Positions 25,840 through 34,693 of a stretch of DNA of 64,000 nt are shown piece after piece (positions within the stretch are counted from its first letter, which is position 1; every line of letters begins with the position of its first letter). The translations under genes were made by a program, and so were the position numbers. The notes beneath the pieces were generated by a model, which worked only from the letters and a program-made list of their open reading frames with translations, did not search any database and was not told the origin of the DNA. This DNA comes from JBAYIE01 sp965279165 (GTDB lineage: Bacteria; Bacteroidota; Bacteroidia; UKL13-3): positions 2,604,001 through 2,668,000 of the forward strand of contig OZ257140.1 in assembly GCA_965279165.1 (NCBI GenBank), read 5' to 3'.

Positions 25840-27624
25840 TCAGATGTTCATCTCTTTAAACTCATTGCTATGTTTGAGCAAATCATCATAGCTACCTGAA
25901 TGTGTTATCACTCCTTCTTTCATTAAATATAGGGTGTCACAATTTTTTACCGTACTTAAACGATGAGCTATAGTGATAATGGTACGTCCGCCTTTGAGTC
26001 GGTCGATTGCTTCAATTATATATCTTTCGGTTATATTGTCTAATGCCGAAGTTGCTTCGTCCATAATTAAAATTTGTGGATCATGGTAAAGCGCCCTAGC
26101 AATCCCAATCCTTTGCCTTTGGCCACCGGATAATCTAACGCCTCGTTCACCTATAAGGGTTTCAACCCCATCCGGCAACTCTTCCATTAATGTCTCAAGT
26201 TGAGAAGCAGCTATTGCACGATTAAGTTTAACCAAATCGATTTTATTTTCTTCTATTCCGAAGGCTATATTCTGTTTAATACTCGAATCAGATAGAAAGA
26301 TTTGTTGAGGTATATACCCGATTTGTTGTTGCCACGACCGAATATCATCCTTAATATTCCGATTGTCAACTTTTATCTCCCCTTTTTCAGGATGTAGTAA
26401 CCCTAGTATAATATCTACAAGGGTTGTTTTACCTGAACCTGATTTCCCAACTATCGCTATGGCCGTGCCTTTTTCAATAGAAAGCGACAAATTATAGATA
26501 GCCGGTTTGTCATTATTGGGGTAGGTATAAGTTAAGTTTTTTAATTCAAAAGCATTTTCAAACGGAATTTTGTTAACCGGATGATATTTGAGATTTAAGG
26601 ACTCGTGTTCTAGTTCTTTTATATCATTATAAACAGGGTTAATGGTGTACAGAAAAGAACGAATGCCTGAGAAACCAACCATTATCTGATTTATTGCAGG
26701 TAGCAAACGAATGGACGCTATGGCAAAAAGTGCAAGTACAGATAAAACTTCATGCAACGGACGATTTTGATAGAGTAAAACCAATACAATGACTAGCATC
26801 CCAATTACAGCTATAGTTTCAATAAATGGTCTCGAAACAGCGCTTACATTTTGTTGGAATTTAGTTGCATTAATAGTTTTGGTAAAGCTCTTTTTGGTAG
26901 CTTCTAAGAAATACTTTTCCCGGTTTAAAATCTTCGCATCCTTTAATCCACCAAATCCTTCATAAATTCTTTTATACATTTCACTTCGTATATCGGTTAG
27001 TTGAGAGCCAAATGCCAGTGTTTTTTTTCTTACCATAAACCAATACAATATGCCTGTTACCAAAAAAATCAAGAGCGATACCAAGCTTATACCGGGTTCA
27101 TATACCAACAAAATTAATATGGTAGAAATAGCAAAAATGATATCCATAATTAAGCCAAGTGCCGGTAAAAGTATACCCATTACGATGATCTTAACTTCAT
27201 CAGAAACCTTACTGAACAAATCAGAGCTGTTGCGATTAAGATGAAATGTATAAGGTGCATTATAGTATAAATTTAATAAGGAAGAGCTTAATCGATATTG
27301 AACTTTTGCAGAGAATTCGCTCCGTTTTAAGAGGAGAATAGTGATATAAATGTTTTTAATGATAAAAATGAAAATTAAGGAAATAGAGCCTTTCCATATT
27401 AAATCCTGTTGGTTATTGATTTGGAAGATCCGTGTTATGTTTTGTAAAATGGAGAAGCGTTCGATTATACTAAAATCTGCTACAATAGCAATAAATGCCG
27501 GAATCATGCCTAAACTGATAACTTCCAACAAAGCACCTCCAAGCATAAATAGGAGAAGAAGTAAAGCACTTCTCTTTTCGCCTTGGTTCAACATTTCAAC
27601 TAATTTGGATATCGAATTAGCCAT
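25840..27624 (-). CDS. ABC transporter, fused permease-ATPase, PglK-like flippase
   Basis: About 594 residues from the ATG at 27624, which starts one base after the SDR stop; a longer reading from 27687 would overlap the SDR gene by 62 bases and has a non-hydrophobic extension. Six membrane helices (roughly residues 20-310) precede a nucleotide-binding domain with Walker A G-K-S-G-S-G-K-T-T, signature L-S-G-G-Q-R-Q-R and Walker B I-L-I-M-D-E-A-T-S-A-L-D. The half-size exporter layout and glycan context suggest flipping of lipid-linked oligosaccharide (PglK/MsbA-like). No Wzx protein is seen in the window, so this may be its replacement. Confidence 0.85.
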   Translation of the reverse strand: MANSISKLVEMLNQGEKRSALLLLLFMLGGALLEVISLGMIPAFIAIVADFSIIERFSILQNITRIFQINNQQDLIWKGSISLIFIFIIKNIYITILLLKRSEFSAKVQYRLSSSLLNLYYNAPYTFHLNRNSSDLFSKVSDEVKIIVMGILLPALGLIMDIIFAISTILILLVYEPGISLVSLLIFLVTGILYWFMVRKKTLAFGSQLTDIRSEMYKRIYEGFGGLKDAKILNREKYFLEATKKSFTKTINATKFQQNVSAVSRPFIETIAVIGMLVIVLVLLYQNRPLHEVLSVLALFAIASIRLLPAINQIMVGFSGIRSFLYTINPVYNDIKELEHESLNLKYHPVNKIPFENAFELKNLTYTYPNNDKPAIYNLSLSIEKGTAIAIVGKSGSGKTTLVDIILGLLHPEKGEIKVDNRNIKDDIRSWQQQIGYIPQQIFLSDSSIKQNIAFGIEENKIDLVKLNRAIAASQLETLMEELPDGVETLIGERGVRLSGGQRQRIGIARALYHDPQILIMDEATSALDNITERYIIEAIDRLKGGRTIITIAHRLSTVKNCDTLYLMKEGVITHSGSYDDLLKHSNEFKEMNI

Positions 27625-27625
27625 A

Positions 27626-28369
27626 TTAGATTGCAGTCCAACCTCCATCAATATGCAGGTTTTGACCGGTAATATAGGATGCTTCATCTCCCAACAAAAA
27701 GCACACTGCAGGTGCGATTTCTTCGGGCCTAGCCATGCGTTTCATCGGCACCCTTTGAGAATATTTTTGAACAAAAATTTCGTTTTGGTTATCCCAAACA
27801 CCCCCTGGAGAAACTGTGTTCACTCTGATATTGGATTCTCCGTAATATGACGCCAAGTATCTTGTGAAATTGGTTATAGCACCTTTAATGGCAGAATAAG
27901 CAGCAGGCATAGTTAATTCTGTTCCTTCGTATACCATGAAATCCGGTCCTGTCGAACCATATATGGAAGAGAAATTTACAATGGATCCTGATTTTTTTAC
28001 AACCATTTGTTTCAAGACTTGCTGACAAATTTCAAAAACACTATTTAGTTGCAAATCAATATTCATATTCCATGATTCTCTTTTTACCGATTCAAATTTA
28101 TCCCCCCAATCTTTGGTTATAGGATAGGCACAGTTTACCAAACCATCAATTTTGCTATATTCATCAATAATTTTGTCTATTATAAGTTTTATTGAATTAG
28201 AGTCAGAAACATCCAGGTAAAGTTCTCCTTTTGCAAAGTCGTCCTTGTTCTTTATATCACCATTAATTGCAATGCCACCTTTACGTTTGATTAATTCTAT
28301 GATTGGTTTACCCAATAATCCGTTTCCACCGGTTACAAGAATTATTTTGTTTTCAAGACTTTTCATCAT
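27626..28369 (-). CDS. Short-chain dehydrogenase/reductase (PtmA-like)
   Basis: 247 residues of classical SDR. The cofactor loop is T-G-G-N-G-L-L-G, then N-F-S-S-I-Y-G and the catalytic Y-S-A-I-K (Y-x-x-x-K), and the C-terminal G-Q-N-L-H-I-D-G-G-W. It lies next to a Gfo/Idh oxidoreductase and a CMP-sugar synthetase, as PtmA does in nonulosonic-acid clusters. A role in preparing or modifying the nine-carbon sugar is likely; the exact reaction is unknown. Its start overlaps the oxidoreductase stop by one base. Confidence 0.85.
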   Translation of the reverse strand: MMKSLENKIILVTGGNGLLGKPIIELIKRKGGIAINGDIKNKDDFAKGELYLDVSDSNSIKLIIDKIIDEYSKIDGLVNCAYPITKDWGDKFESVKRESWNMNIDLQLNSVFEICQQVLKQMVVKKSGSIVNFSSIYGSTGPDFMVYEGTELTMPAAYSAIKGAITNFTRYLASYYGESNIRVNTVSPGGVWDNQNEIFVQKYSQRVPMKRMARPEEIAPAVCFLLGDEASYITGQNLHIDGGWTAI

Positions 28370-29301
28370 TATTTATTATCAACCAACAATGTTGGGGTTA
28401 ATCCTATTTGTAAAACTGTATAGGCTTCTTCAATGCCATTCATGCATGGTTTATTATGCATCAAGCAATCAGTAAAGTATTTCATCTGATCAAGATAAGT
28501 TTGCTGCATGTTGAATTCCGGGTTCTCGAAAATTATTCTGCCGCTGTGGTCTGTTAATTTACAAGTTAATAGGTCCCCGGAAAATGTATTAGAATCAGTC
28601 AGGATTTCTATGCTACGCTTGGCGTCTCTTCGGTAATAATTGAGTGTAATATGGTTGGTAAAGGTGGGATAAATTAATTGATAATTGGCATAGTCATAAG
28701 CATGGATACCCAGTGAACTGACATTTCGTTTTATAGAAGAAACTTTTAGTGGTTCGCCGAAAAGCCAGTACGAATAGTCAATCTCATGAATTAAATCTAA
28801 ATCAACGCCTCCACCTTGATTGGTATTTGCACTATATGTTTCATGATAGTTACGACCTGGTCTCCAATCCGGCAAGTAAGAGCCACAGTATATATTTATT
28901 TCTTGTATCCCCGTTGGAAGGTTATGTTTTAAAAAATGGATCAATGGATGAAATCGAAGGTTACATGCCACATAAGTTATTAGTCCTTTGTCAATACAGG
29001 TTTTTACTAATGAATCTTGTCCTTTGCTAATTGAAAACAAGGGTTTCTCTATAAATAATGGCTTATTGAGCGACAAGCAGAAAGCAATTGTTTTAGCATG
29101 GTAAGCTGTTGGGTTACTTATAAGAATAAAATCTACCTCATCCGTTAACTCATCGATATGGTTGATTGATTTTATATTATCTATCGGTTCTGCGAATGGA
29201 TCCGATCGCAATGCAATAATCTCAGCTGCCGGAGATATTTCCCAAATCGCTTTCACGTGTTTCCTGGCAACAGAACCGTAACCAATAATTAAAATCTTCA
29301 A
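28369..29301 (-). CDS. Gfo/Idh/MocA-family oxidoreductase
   Basis: 310 residues. The N terminus is a Rossmann fold (I-I-G-Y-G-S-V-A-R-K-H) with N-P-T-A-Y-H after strand 4 and the family motif E-K-P-L-F in I-E-K-P, whose lysine is catalytic. The C-terminal half is the alpha/beta dimerisation and substrate domain. It sits between the SDR and the CMP-sugar synthetase genes and overlaps the latter by four bases. It probably oxidises or reduces a sugar intermediate with NAD(P). Confidence 0.87.
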   Translation of the reverse strand: MKILIIGYGSVARKHVKAIWEISPAAEIIALRSDPFAEPIDNIKSINHIDELTDEVDFILISNPTAYHAKTIAFCLSLNKPLFIEKPLFSISKGQDSLVKTCIDKGLITYVACNLRFHPLIHFLKHNLPTGIQEINIYCGSYLPDWRPGRNYHETYSANTNQGGGVDLDLIHEIDYSYWLFGEPLKVSSIKRNVSSLGIHAYDYANYQLIYPTFTNHITLNYYRRDAKRSIEILTDSNTFSGDLLTCKLTDHSGRIIFENPEFNMQQTYLDQMKYFTDCLMHNKPCMNGIEEAYTVLQIGLTPTLLVDNK

Positions 29302-30011
29302 AGGTTAAAATCTAATTTGTTGTTAACCATCAAATACGATAAAAACTCATAATCTATAGGATGATCAATGTCGAAACAGATATGAGGTATTAGGTAAATA
29401 ATCGATTTACTGGAAATTGTTTTTAATTCTGCTTGGTCATAAAACGACCTTCGGTAAAAGTAAAAGGAAGCATTTAATTCATAAACTTCAGGAGATTCTT
29501 GGCGGGTATTAAAATTTCCTTGTTTTGATAAGGTATAAAATCCGTCTTTATTTTGTTCAACCATATTAAAGTAGGGATTTCTTGCGGCCTTATTAACAGA
29601 AAACAAATTTAGAGCTTCCGGATTCCGAATGAAACTTTCAAACGCCTTTAATAAGTCTGCACAATTTCGTAGGGGAGAGGTAACATCTAAATCCAGAATA
29701 ATATCGTAACGTTTTTTATTCGTGTTTTCATAGTATTCCAATAAATCTTTTATTGTTTCTTGCTTACCTGCATCATCCGTAGCTAATTTTGAGGGTCTGG
29801 TATACCCTGTATGAATTCTATAATATTTGGCAATGTCTTTAATTCGCATATCATCTGTCGACAAACCAATATCAGCATTTTGCACGGTGGCAAATTCTTG
29901 TGCAACTTTAATGGTATAGGCAATCAAAGGAAGACCATTTAATATTTTGATGTTTTTATCCGGAATTCCTTTAGAACCACCTCTCGCGCATATGCTAATG
30001 AATATATTCAT
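29298..30011 (-). CDS. CMP-nonulosonate (CMP-sialic/legionaminic-type) cytidylyltransferase
   Basis: 237 residues starting M-N-I-F-I-S-I-C-A-R-G-G-S-K-G-I-P-D-K-N, the CTP-binding P-loop-like motif of NeuA/LegF enzymes. The downstream D-L-D-V-T-S-P-L-R segment binds metal and substrate. It activates a nine-carbon acidic sugar as CMP derivative, the only common route for such sugars. neuB and neuC homologues follow upstream in transcription, separated by the O-acyltransferase pair. Whether the sugar is sialic, legionaminic or related cannot be read from sequence. Confidence 0.9.
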   Translation of the reverse strand: MNIFISICARGGSKGIPDKNIKILNGLPLIAYTIKVAQEFATVQNADIGLSTDDMRIKDIAKYYRIHTGYTRPSKLATDDAGKQETIKDLLEYYENTNKKRYDIILDLDVTSPLRNCADLLKAFESFIRNPEALNLFSVNKAARNPYFNMVEQNKDGFYTLSKQGNFNTRQESPEVYELNASFYFYRRSFYDQAELKTISSKSIIYLIPHICFDIDHPIDYEFLSYLMVNNKLDFNL

Positions 30012-31075
30012 TGATTGATTAATGCGGCATTACGTATTTTTCCGACACTATTGTAATTTAAATGCATTTCATCATAGAAATCTGTCTCGATTAATTGATT
30101 TATTTCCGGATTATAGGATCCATATACCGGAATACCCATTCTAACGCCTATTTCTTTTACCTTAAGTTCGCTGTTTTGCAACATGGAATAATGTGGGTTG
30201 CTTAATAAGTGGTTGTACATATAAGGATGGAAAGGGATAAGGTATATGGAAATAAGAATACCTTTTTCTTGCCAGTATTTAAATAATTCTCTCAGGAGTA
30301 ATATTTTTTTTTGAGACAGCTGTTTGTATCCTGTAAACGCTTGCTTTATATTTAATTCTCTACCTGCCACTTCATTTATTATCTGTTGATTGGTTTTGTT
30401 CCGGTAAATCGAATCATAGGAAATAGAGCCATCTTTAAGTTTTGTAAAAGTTGGATTGGTTTCTTCCTTTGTAGGATAATAAATATCGTTGTTTTGGTTT
30501 TTTATCTTTTTGATCGACTCTTGAAAATATTGAAATGAAATCAACTCAGAGTACACAGGATCGAAAATTGGTTTCGATTTCAAATCAACCTTGAAATTCA
30601 ATTTTTTAGTTAATTTTAGGTATGCATCTAAATAAACAAATGAAAATCGATTCTCCGGATTGTTTTCATTAAAAATCCATGGGTCAATCCCAACCACGAT
30701 TTCTTTGGGTTGGCAATTTTTATCCTCGATTAGTTGGTATAATGCTACGATGTCTTCCAACACACACATGCTTACACCATAATTAAAACATTTTCCTGGA
30801 ACAGAATCTCGAAATTGCATTATTCTTGAGGAACCCAATACAATTTTGTCGGCAACTTTAGGTTGTCCTTGCAAAAGAAGCTTTTGTAACTTTCTTTCAT
30901 TGTAATTACCAATATTGGTCACATGATTATTTGCAAGTAGCAATTTTGCTATGCCTTCTTCATACCCATTATCCAAAAACAAATGTGCAGGATCTGATTT
31001 TAAATTGATAAATATAATTACGCTAATAAATGGAAGACACAGCAAGGCTAAATTTCTAAAAAAACGTACTATCAA
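30008..31075 (-). CDS. DltD/AlgJ-like SGNH O-acylation partner protein
   Basis: 355 residues with one N-terminal signal anchor (about residues 8-27) and an extracytoplasmic domain. V-L-G-S-S-R-I-M-Q-F gives the candidate nucleophile serine, and D-E-M-H-L-N-Y-N-S-V-G near the end offers the Asp/His pair. This matches SGNH-type proteins that work with MBOAT acyltransferases to O-acetylate exported polymers. The MBOAT gene precedes it with a four-base overlap, so the two are a coupled pair. Substrate likely the glycan made here. Confidence 0.75.
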   Translation of the reverse strand: MIVRFFRNLALLCLPFISVIIFINLKSDPAHLFLDNGYEEGIAKLLLANNHVTNIGNYNERKLQKLLLQGQPKVADKIVLGSSRIMQFRDSVPGKCFNYGVSMCVLEDIVALYQLIEDKNCQPKEIVVGIDPWIFNENNPENRFSFVYLDAYLKLTKKLNFKVDLKSKPIFDPVYSELISFQYFQESIKKIKNQNNDIYYPTKEETNPTFTKLKDGSISYDSIYRNKTNQQIINEVAGRELNIKQAFTGYKQLSQKKILLLRELFKYWQEKGILISIYLIPFHPYMYNHLLSNPHYSMLQNSELKVKEIGVRMGIPVYGSYNPEINQLIETDFYDEMHLNYNSVGKIRNAALINQ

Positions 31076-32547
31076 AATTGAAAGTAAATAAATTGCGATT
31101 TATTAAATACGCCAAAATAAATAATGGCACTTATTAGTAAATAGTAGCTTGGCCAACGTATAAACCATGCCTGTTTACTTAACCAAGATCTCATGGAATG
31201 TTTTCCTTGCATAACATGTATGATTTCAAGTGAGAGGATTCCAAAAAGGGCGATGATAAATTCTCGGCTACCCATATTTAGATATAAATGAGTAGCCCTG
31301 AAATTATCATTAAATGCTACCAATTTAAGTTGAACCAAGTTTAGCTGATAAGTTTGTTTCAAAATATATATCGCTTCTTCCATATTGTTTGCTCGGAAGA
31401 ATATCCAACCGGTACATACCAACATAAAGTTAATTAAAATTTCGAGACTGATTATTGCAAAATTGTTTTCTGCAATGCCGCTTCTTTGTAACAAATGGGT
31501 ACGCAGTTTTTTTGTTACCATACCGGTAATTGAATATATCGCATGTATTAAACCCCAGGTTACAAATGTCCAGTTTGCGCCATGCCAAATACCACTAAGA
31601 ATAAGGGTTATCAATAAATTAATTCCAATGCGATAAGCCGGAACTCGGTTACCTCCCAGAGGAATATAGATATAATCCTTGAGCCAAGTAGACAATGATA
31701 TATGCCATTTTTTCCAAAATTCTGAAATGGAACGCGAATGGTAAGGTCGGTTAAAATTAAGCATTAGTTTTATTCCTATTACTTCTGCAGCTCCAATTGC
31801 AATGTCTGAATATCCTGAAAAGTCACAGTAAATTTGAAAAGCAAAGAATATGGTTGCAGTGATTAATGCAACACTTTCAAACGCCATTGGATTGGTATAT
31901 ACATTGTCAACAAATAAACTAAGCCGGTCGGCAATTACTACTTTTTTAAACAACCCCCACGCCATCAACTTCATTCCACTGGTAACCTGCGCGTATTTAA
32001 AGGGATGAAATTCCCTAAATTGATGGATTAAATTCTGAGGTCTTTCTATTGGTCCCGCAACCAATTGCGGATAAAACATAACATATAACGAGTAAATTCC
32101 AAAGTGTTTCTCCGATTTGAAGTTGCCTCGGTATACTTCGATCACATAACTTAAACTTTGAAAGGTATGAAAGGATAGACCAATTGGAAGAATTAACTGC
32201 AAGATGGTAATCGAATAATTCCATCCTATAACCTCTGCAAACCTGTTGATATTTTCGGCAAAGAAATTAAAATATTTGAAGGAAAATAATACTGCACAGG
32301 TACTTATTATACTGAGAATAAGCCACCATTTTCGTTTTCTGCCAGTTGATTTTTCAATTTGAATCCCTGCCAAGTAGTCGATAAGTATGGTTATAAATAA
32401 AATAAAAATATAAACCGGAATAAAGAACATATAGAACAAACAACTGGCGAGCAGCAACATACTCCACCGGTATTTGTGCGGTAAAAGATAGTATAATACA
32501 GTTACCAGTGGAAAGAATAGAAGAAATTCTTTGGAGTTAAATAGCAT
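31072..32547 (-). CDS. MBOAT-family O-acyltransferase (AlgI/PatA-like)
   Basis: A 491-residue polytopic protein of standard AlgI length. The catalytic histidine H322 lies in G-I-W-H-G-A-N-W-T-F, the hallmark of the family, and R-P-Y-H-S-R-S-I-S-E-F-W-K-K-W-H-I-S-L-S is the conserved cytoplasmic loop. It carries acyl groups across the inner membrane to a periplasmic acceptor with the SGNH partner downstream. Inserting it between the CMP-sugar synthetase and CBS-nucleotidyltransferase genes suggests the acidic sugar or its polymer is O-acetylated. Confidence 0.92.
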   Translation of the reverse strand: MLFNSKEFLLFFPLVTVLYYLLPHKYRWSMLLLASCLFYMFFIPVYIFILFITILIDYLAGIQIEKSTGRKRKWWLILSIISTCAVLFSFKYFNFFAENINRFAEVIGWNYSITILQLILPIGLSFHTFQSLSYVIEVYRGNFKSEKHFGIYSLYVMFYPQLVAGPIERPQNLIHQFREFHPFKYAQVTSGMKLMAWGLFKKVVIADRLSLFVDNVYTNPMAFESVALITATIFFAFQIYCDFSGYSDIAIGAAEVIGIKLMLNFNRPYHSRSISEFWKKWHISLSTWLKDYIYIPLGGNRVPAYRIGINLLITLILSGIWHGANWTFVTWGLIHAIYSITGMVTKKLRTHLLQRSGIAENNFAIISLEILINFMLVCTGWIFFRANNMEEAIYILKQTYQLNLVQLKLVAFNDNFRATHLYLNMGSREFIIALFGILSLEIIHVMQGKHSMRSWLSKQAWFIRWPSYYLLISAIIYFGVFNKSQFIYFQF

Positions 32548-33596
32548 TAAATATTAATATGCTTGATATCGATTTGAGCCTTTTTGTAATCATCCATATT
32601 TCCAATATCAAGCCAGTAACCCAAAATCGGATAATAACTTACTTTCTTGCCGGCGTTTATTAATTTATCGATAAGATCCGTTGCATGAAATAGTTGATTT
32701 CCCGGTATTTCGTTTAGTACTTCTTTTTTTAGCAGATAAATACCGGCATTGGTATAATAATTTAGATTTGGTTTTTCTTTAATTCCTGTAACTAGATCCT
32801 CTGAAGTATCCAAAATTGCATAAGGAACATTGATTGTGTAAGGAATACATGCTACCATTAAGTCGGCTTGTAATTGTTCGAATTTCAAAAACAAATCTTC
32901 ATAATTAATATTTGTAAGTAAATCCGAATTGCAAATCAATACAAACTTTTCTTCAATCTCTTTACATAAACGTGCCGACCCAATGGTTCCTAGTTTTTCT
33001 GTTTCTTCGATATAGCTTATGCTTACATTTTTATCGCTACCATTTCCCAAATAATTTCTTATCGCATTACCCAGATAATTTATACTGATATGAAACTTTT
33101 TAATTCCAAATGAGATTAGTTGGTCTATTCCATGTTCGATAATTGGTTTGTCTCCTATTTTTAACAGCGGTTTTGGGATACGCTCAGTTAACGGTCTTAG
33201 TCGCTGACCTTCTCCGCCTGCCATAATAATAACTTCAACCGGTAACCATGATTTGAATTTTGAAAAATTAATCAGTTCAGTAATTTGATTGTTATCATTT
33301 ACTACTGGTATGGTGTTTATTTCCTTCTCCCGATACGAAACAATCTCACTAACTTTAAATGAATTTTTCTTTATGGAGATAAATTCTTTTTTCATGAATT
33401 TGTCTACTGGTTCATCAATCGACTTGTTTTGAAGCAGGCCTCTTCTAATGTCTCCATCTGTTAACGATCCTATTAACTGGTTGTTTTTGTCGGTTACAAA
33501 TAAGGTTAAATCTTCGCCCAATTGATTCAGTTTTACCAATGCTTCCCGAATAGATTGATTTGAATGGATAAGCTGACTGTTTAGAATGGATTTCAT
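32547..33596 (-). CDS. CBS-domain sugar-1-phosphate nucleotidyltransferase (PtmE-like)
   Basis: 349 residues in two parts: a CBS pair at about residues 1-118 (T-D-G-D-I-R-R-G-L is the typical CBS end) and a nucleotidyltransferase from about 120, with A-G-G-E-G-Q-R-L-R-P-L-T at 126-137 and P-K-P-L-L. This fusion is that of PtmE, the glucosamine-1-phosphate guanylyltransferase of legionaminic-acid synthesis. neuC and neuB homologues are directly upstream with four-base overlaps. The CBS pair may sense a nucleotide and tune flux. Confidence 0.88.
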   Translation of the reverse strand: MKSILNSQLIHSNQSIREALVKLNQLGEDLTLFVTDKNNQLIGSLTDGDIRRGLLQNKSIDEPVDKFMKKEFISIKKNSFKVSEIVSYREKEINTIPVVNDNNQITELINFSKFKSWLPVEVIIMAGGEGQRLRPLTERIPKPLLKIGDKPIIEHGIDQLISFGIKKFHISINYLGNAIRNYLGNGSDKNVSISYIEETEKLGTIGSARLCKEIEEKFVLICNSDLLTNINYEDLFLKFEQLQADLMVACIPYTINVPYAILDTSEDLVTGIKEKPNLNYYTNAGIYLLKKEVLNEIPGNQLFHATDLIDKLINAGKKVSYYPILGYWLDIGNMDDYKKAQIDIKHINI

Positions 33597-34693
33597 AAGC
33601 TTTTCAAAATTGAGATTATTTCGTTTGACGTATTACCTGTACCATACGGATTAGTAAATTCTGGAATCTGAATGTTCTCAATAGATTGTATGGCTTTTAC
33701 AATTGCATCTGCTTGTATTTTGCATTGCATGATATTTGGAGTCATTAAACGACCTTTTTGTCTATCACCAATATTTATAACCCGTTTATGCATATAGGTT
33801 GCTTCATAAAATACACTGGATGAATTTCCTAATAGATAATCACAATAATGCATGCAAGATAAATATCCGGTTAATCCGAAAGATTCTACCAGTTTTATAT
33901 TAGCATTATATCGGGCATAGCTTTTCCATTCCTTTCTAATCATTAAACCTGCAGTATCTGCATTAGGCATCGTAATTATTTGTTGTTTGTTGGGAACTTG
34001 TTGCAATGCATGTATAATTTCTTGGATATGTTGCACATTTGATTTGTAGTTAACAGTTTCGGGATGATACGTGATTAGTATACTTGGAATGGTAAGATCA
34101 ATATCGAATTTCTCCTTAAATTGATCCGTCGAATAAATTTTTGTGTTTTTAATATTTTCTATACTTAAAGCACCTGTATTATAAACCCCTTGATTACTTC
34201 CTTTTAATTCTATAACACGATCGGCAAATGGATCAGCTACCGTAAAGTGTAGAAATGCCATATGGGTTATGGCGTTTCTAAATACATTATCGATAGAACC
34301 TGTAGTTGTTTCTCCGCCATGAATATGTGCAATTCGAATATTGAACGGTATAGAAGCCGTACATGCGGCAAACATTTCAAATCGGTCGCCAAGTGCAAAA
34401 ACAACATCAAATTCGTTATGCTTCCAAAATTGACTAAAAGCAATTATGTAATTGCCCATCGATGCAGCAATGTCTGATGGTGCATCTCCTGCCATAGAAG
34501 ATGGAATTTCTAAAATGGATGAGTATCCATCTGCTTTGATTTGTTGAATGGTTTCGCCATATTCAGGCAACAAATGGGTGCCAAATGCCAAGATCGACAA
34601 ATTGAAGTACGGATCATTTTCCAATTTTCTCAATAAGGGCTGATAAATTCCATAATCAGCACGCGAACTAGTTAAAACACCGATTTTCATCAT
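33593..34693 (-). CDS. neuC: Hydrolysing NDP-sugar 2-epimerase (NeuC/LegG-like)
   Basis: 366 residues starting M-M-K-I-G-V-L-T-S-S-R-A-D-Y-G-I-Y, the NeuC signature, with F-A-L-G-D-R-F-E-M and H-I-H-G-G-E-T-T-G as catalytic/uridine-side segments and G-N-S-S-S-V-F-Y-E-A near the C terminus. It releases a 2-epimerised amino sugar from its nucleotide, the substrate for NeuB. In the PtmE context the substrate would be a GDP-linked diamino sugar (LegG). It overlaps both neighbours by four bases. Confidence 0.92.
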   Translation of the reverse strand: MMKIGVLTSSRADYGIYQPLLRKLENDPYFNLSILAFGTHLLPEYGETIQQIKADGYSSILEIPSSMAGDAPSDIAASMGNYIIAFSQFWKHNEFDVVFALGDRFEMFAACTASIPFNIRIAHIHGGETTTGSIDNVFRNAITHMAFLHFTVADPFADRVIELKGSNQGVYNTGALSIENIKNTKIYSTDQFKEKFDIDLTIPSILITYHPETVNYKSNVQHIQEIIHALQQVPNKQQIITMPNADTAGLMIRKEWKSYARYNANIKLVESFGLTGYLSCMHYCDYLLGNSSSVFYEATYMHKRVINIGDRQKGRLMTPNIMQCKIQADAIVKAIQSIENIQIPEFTNPYGTGNTSNEIISILKSL

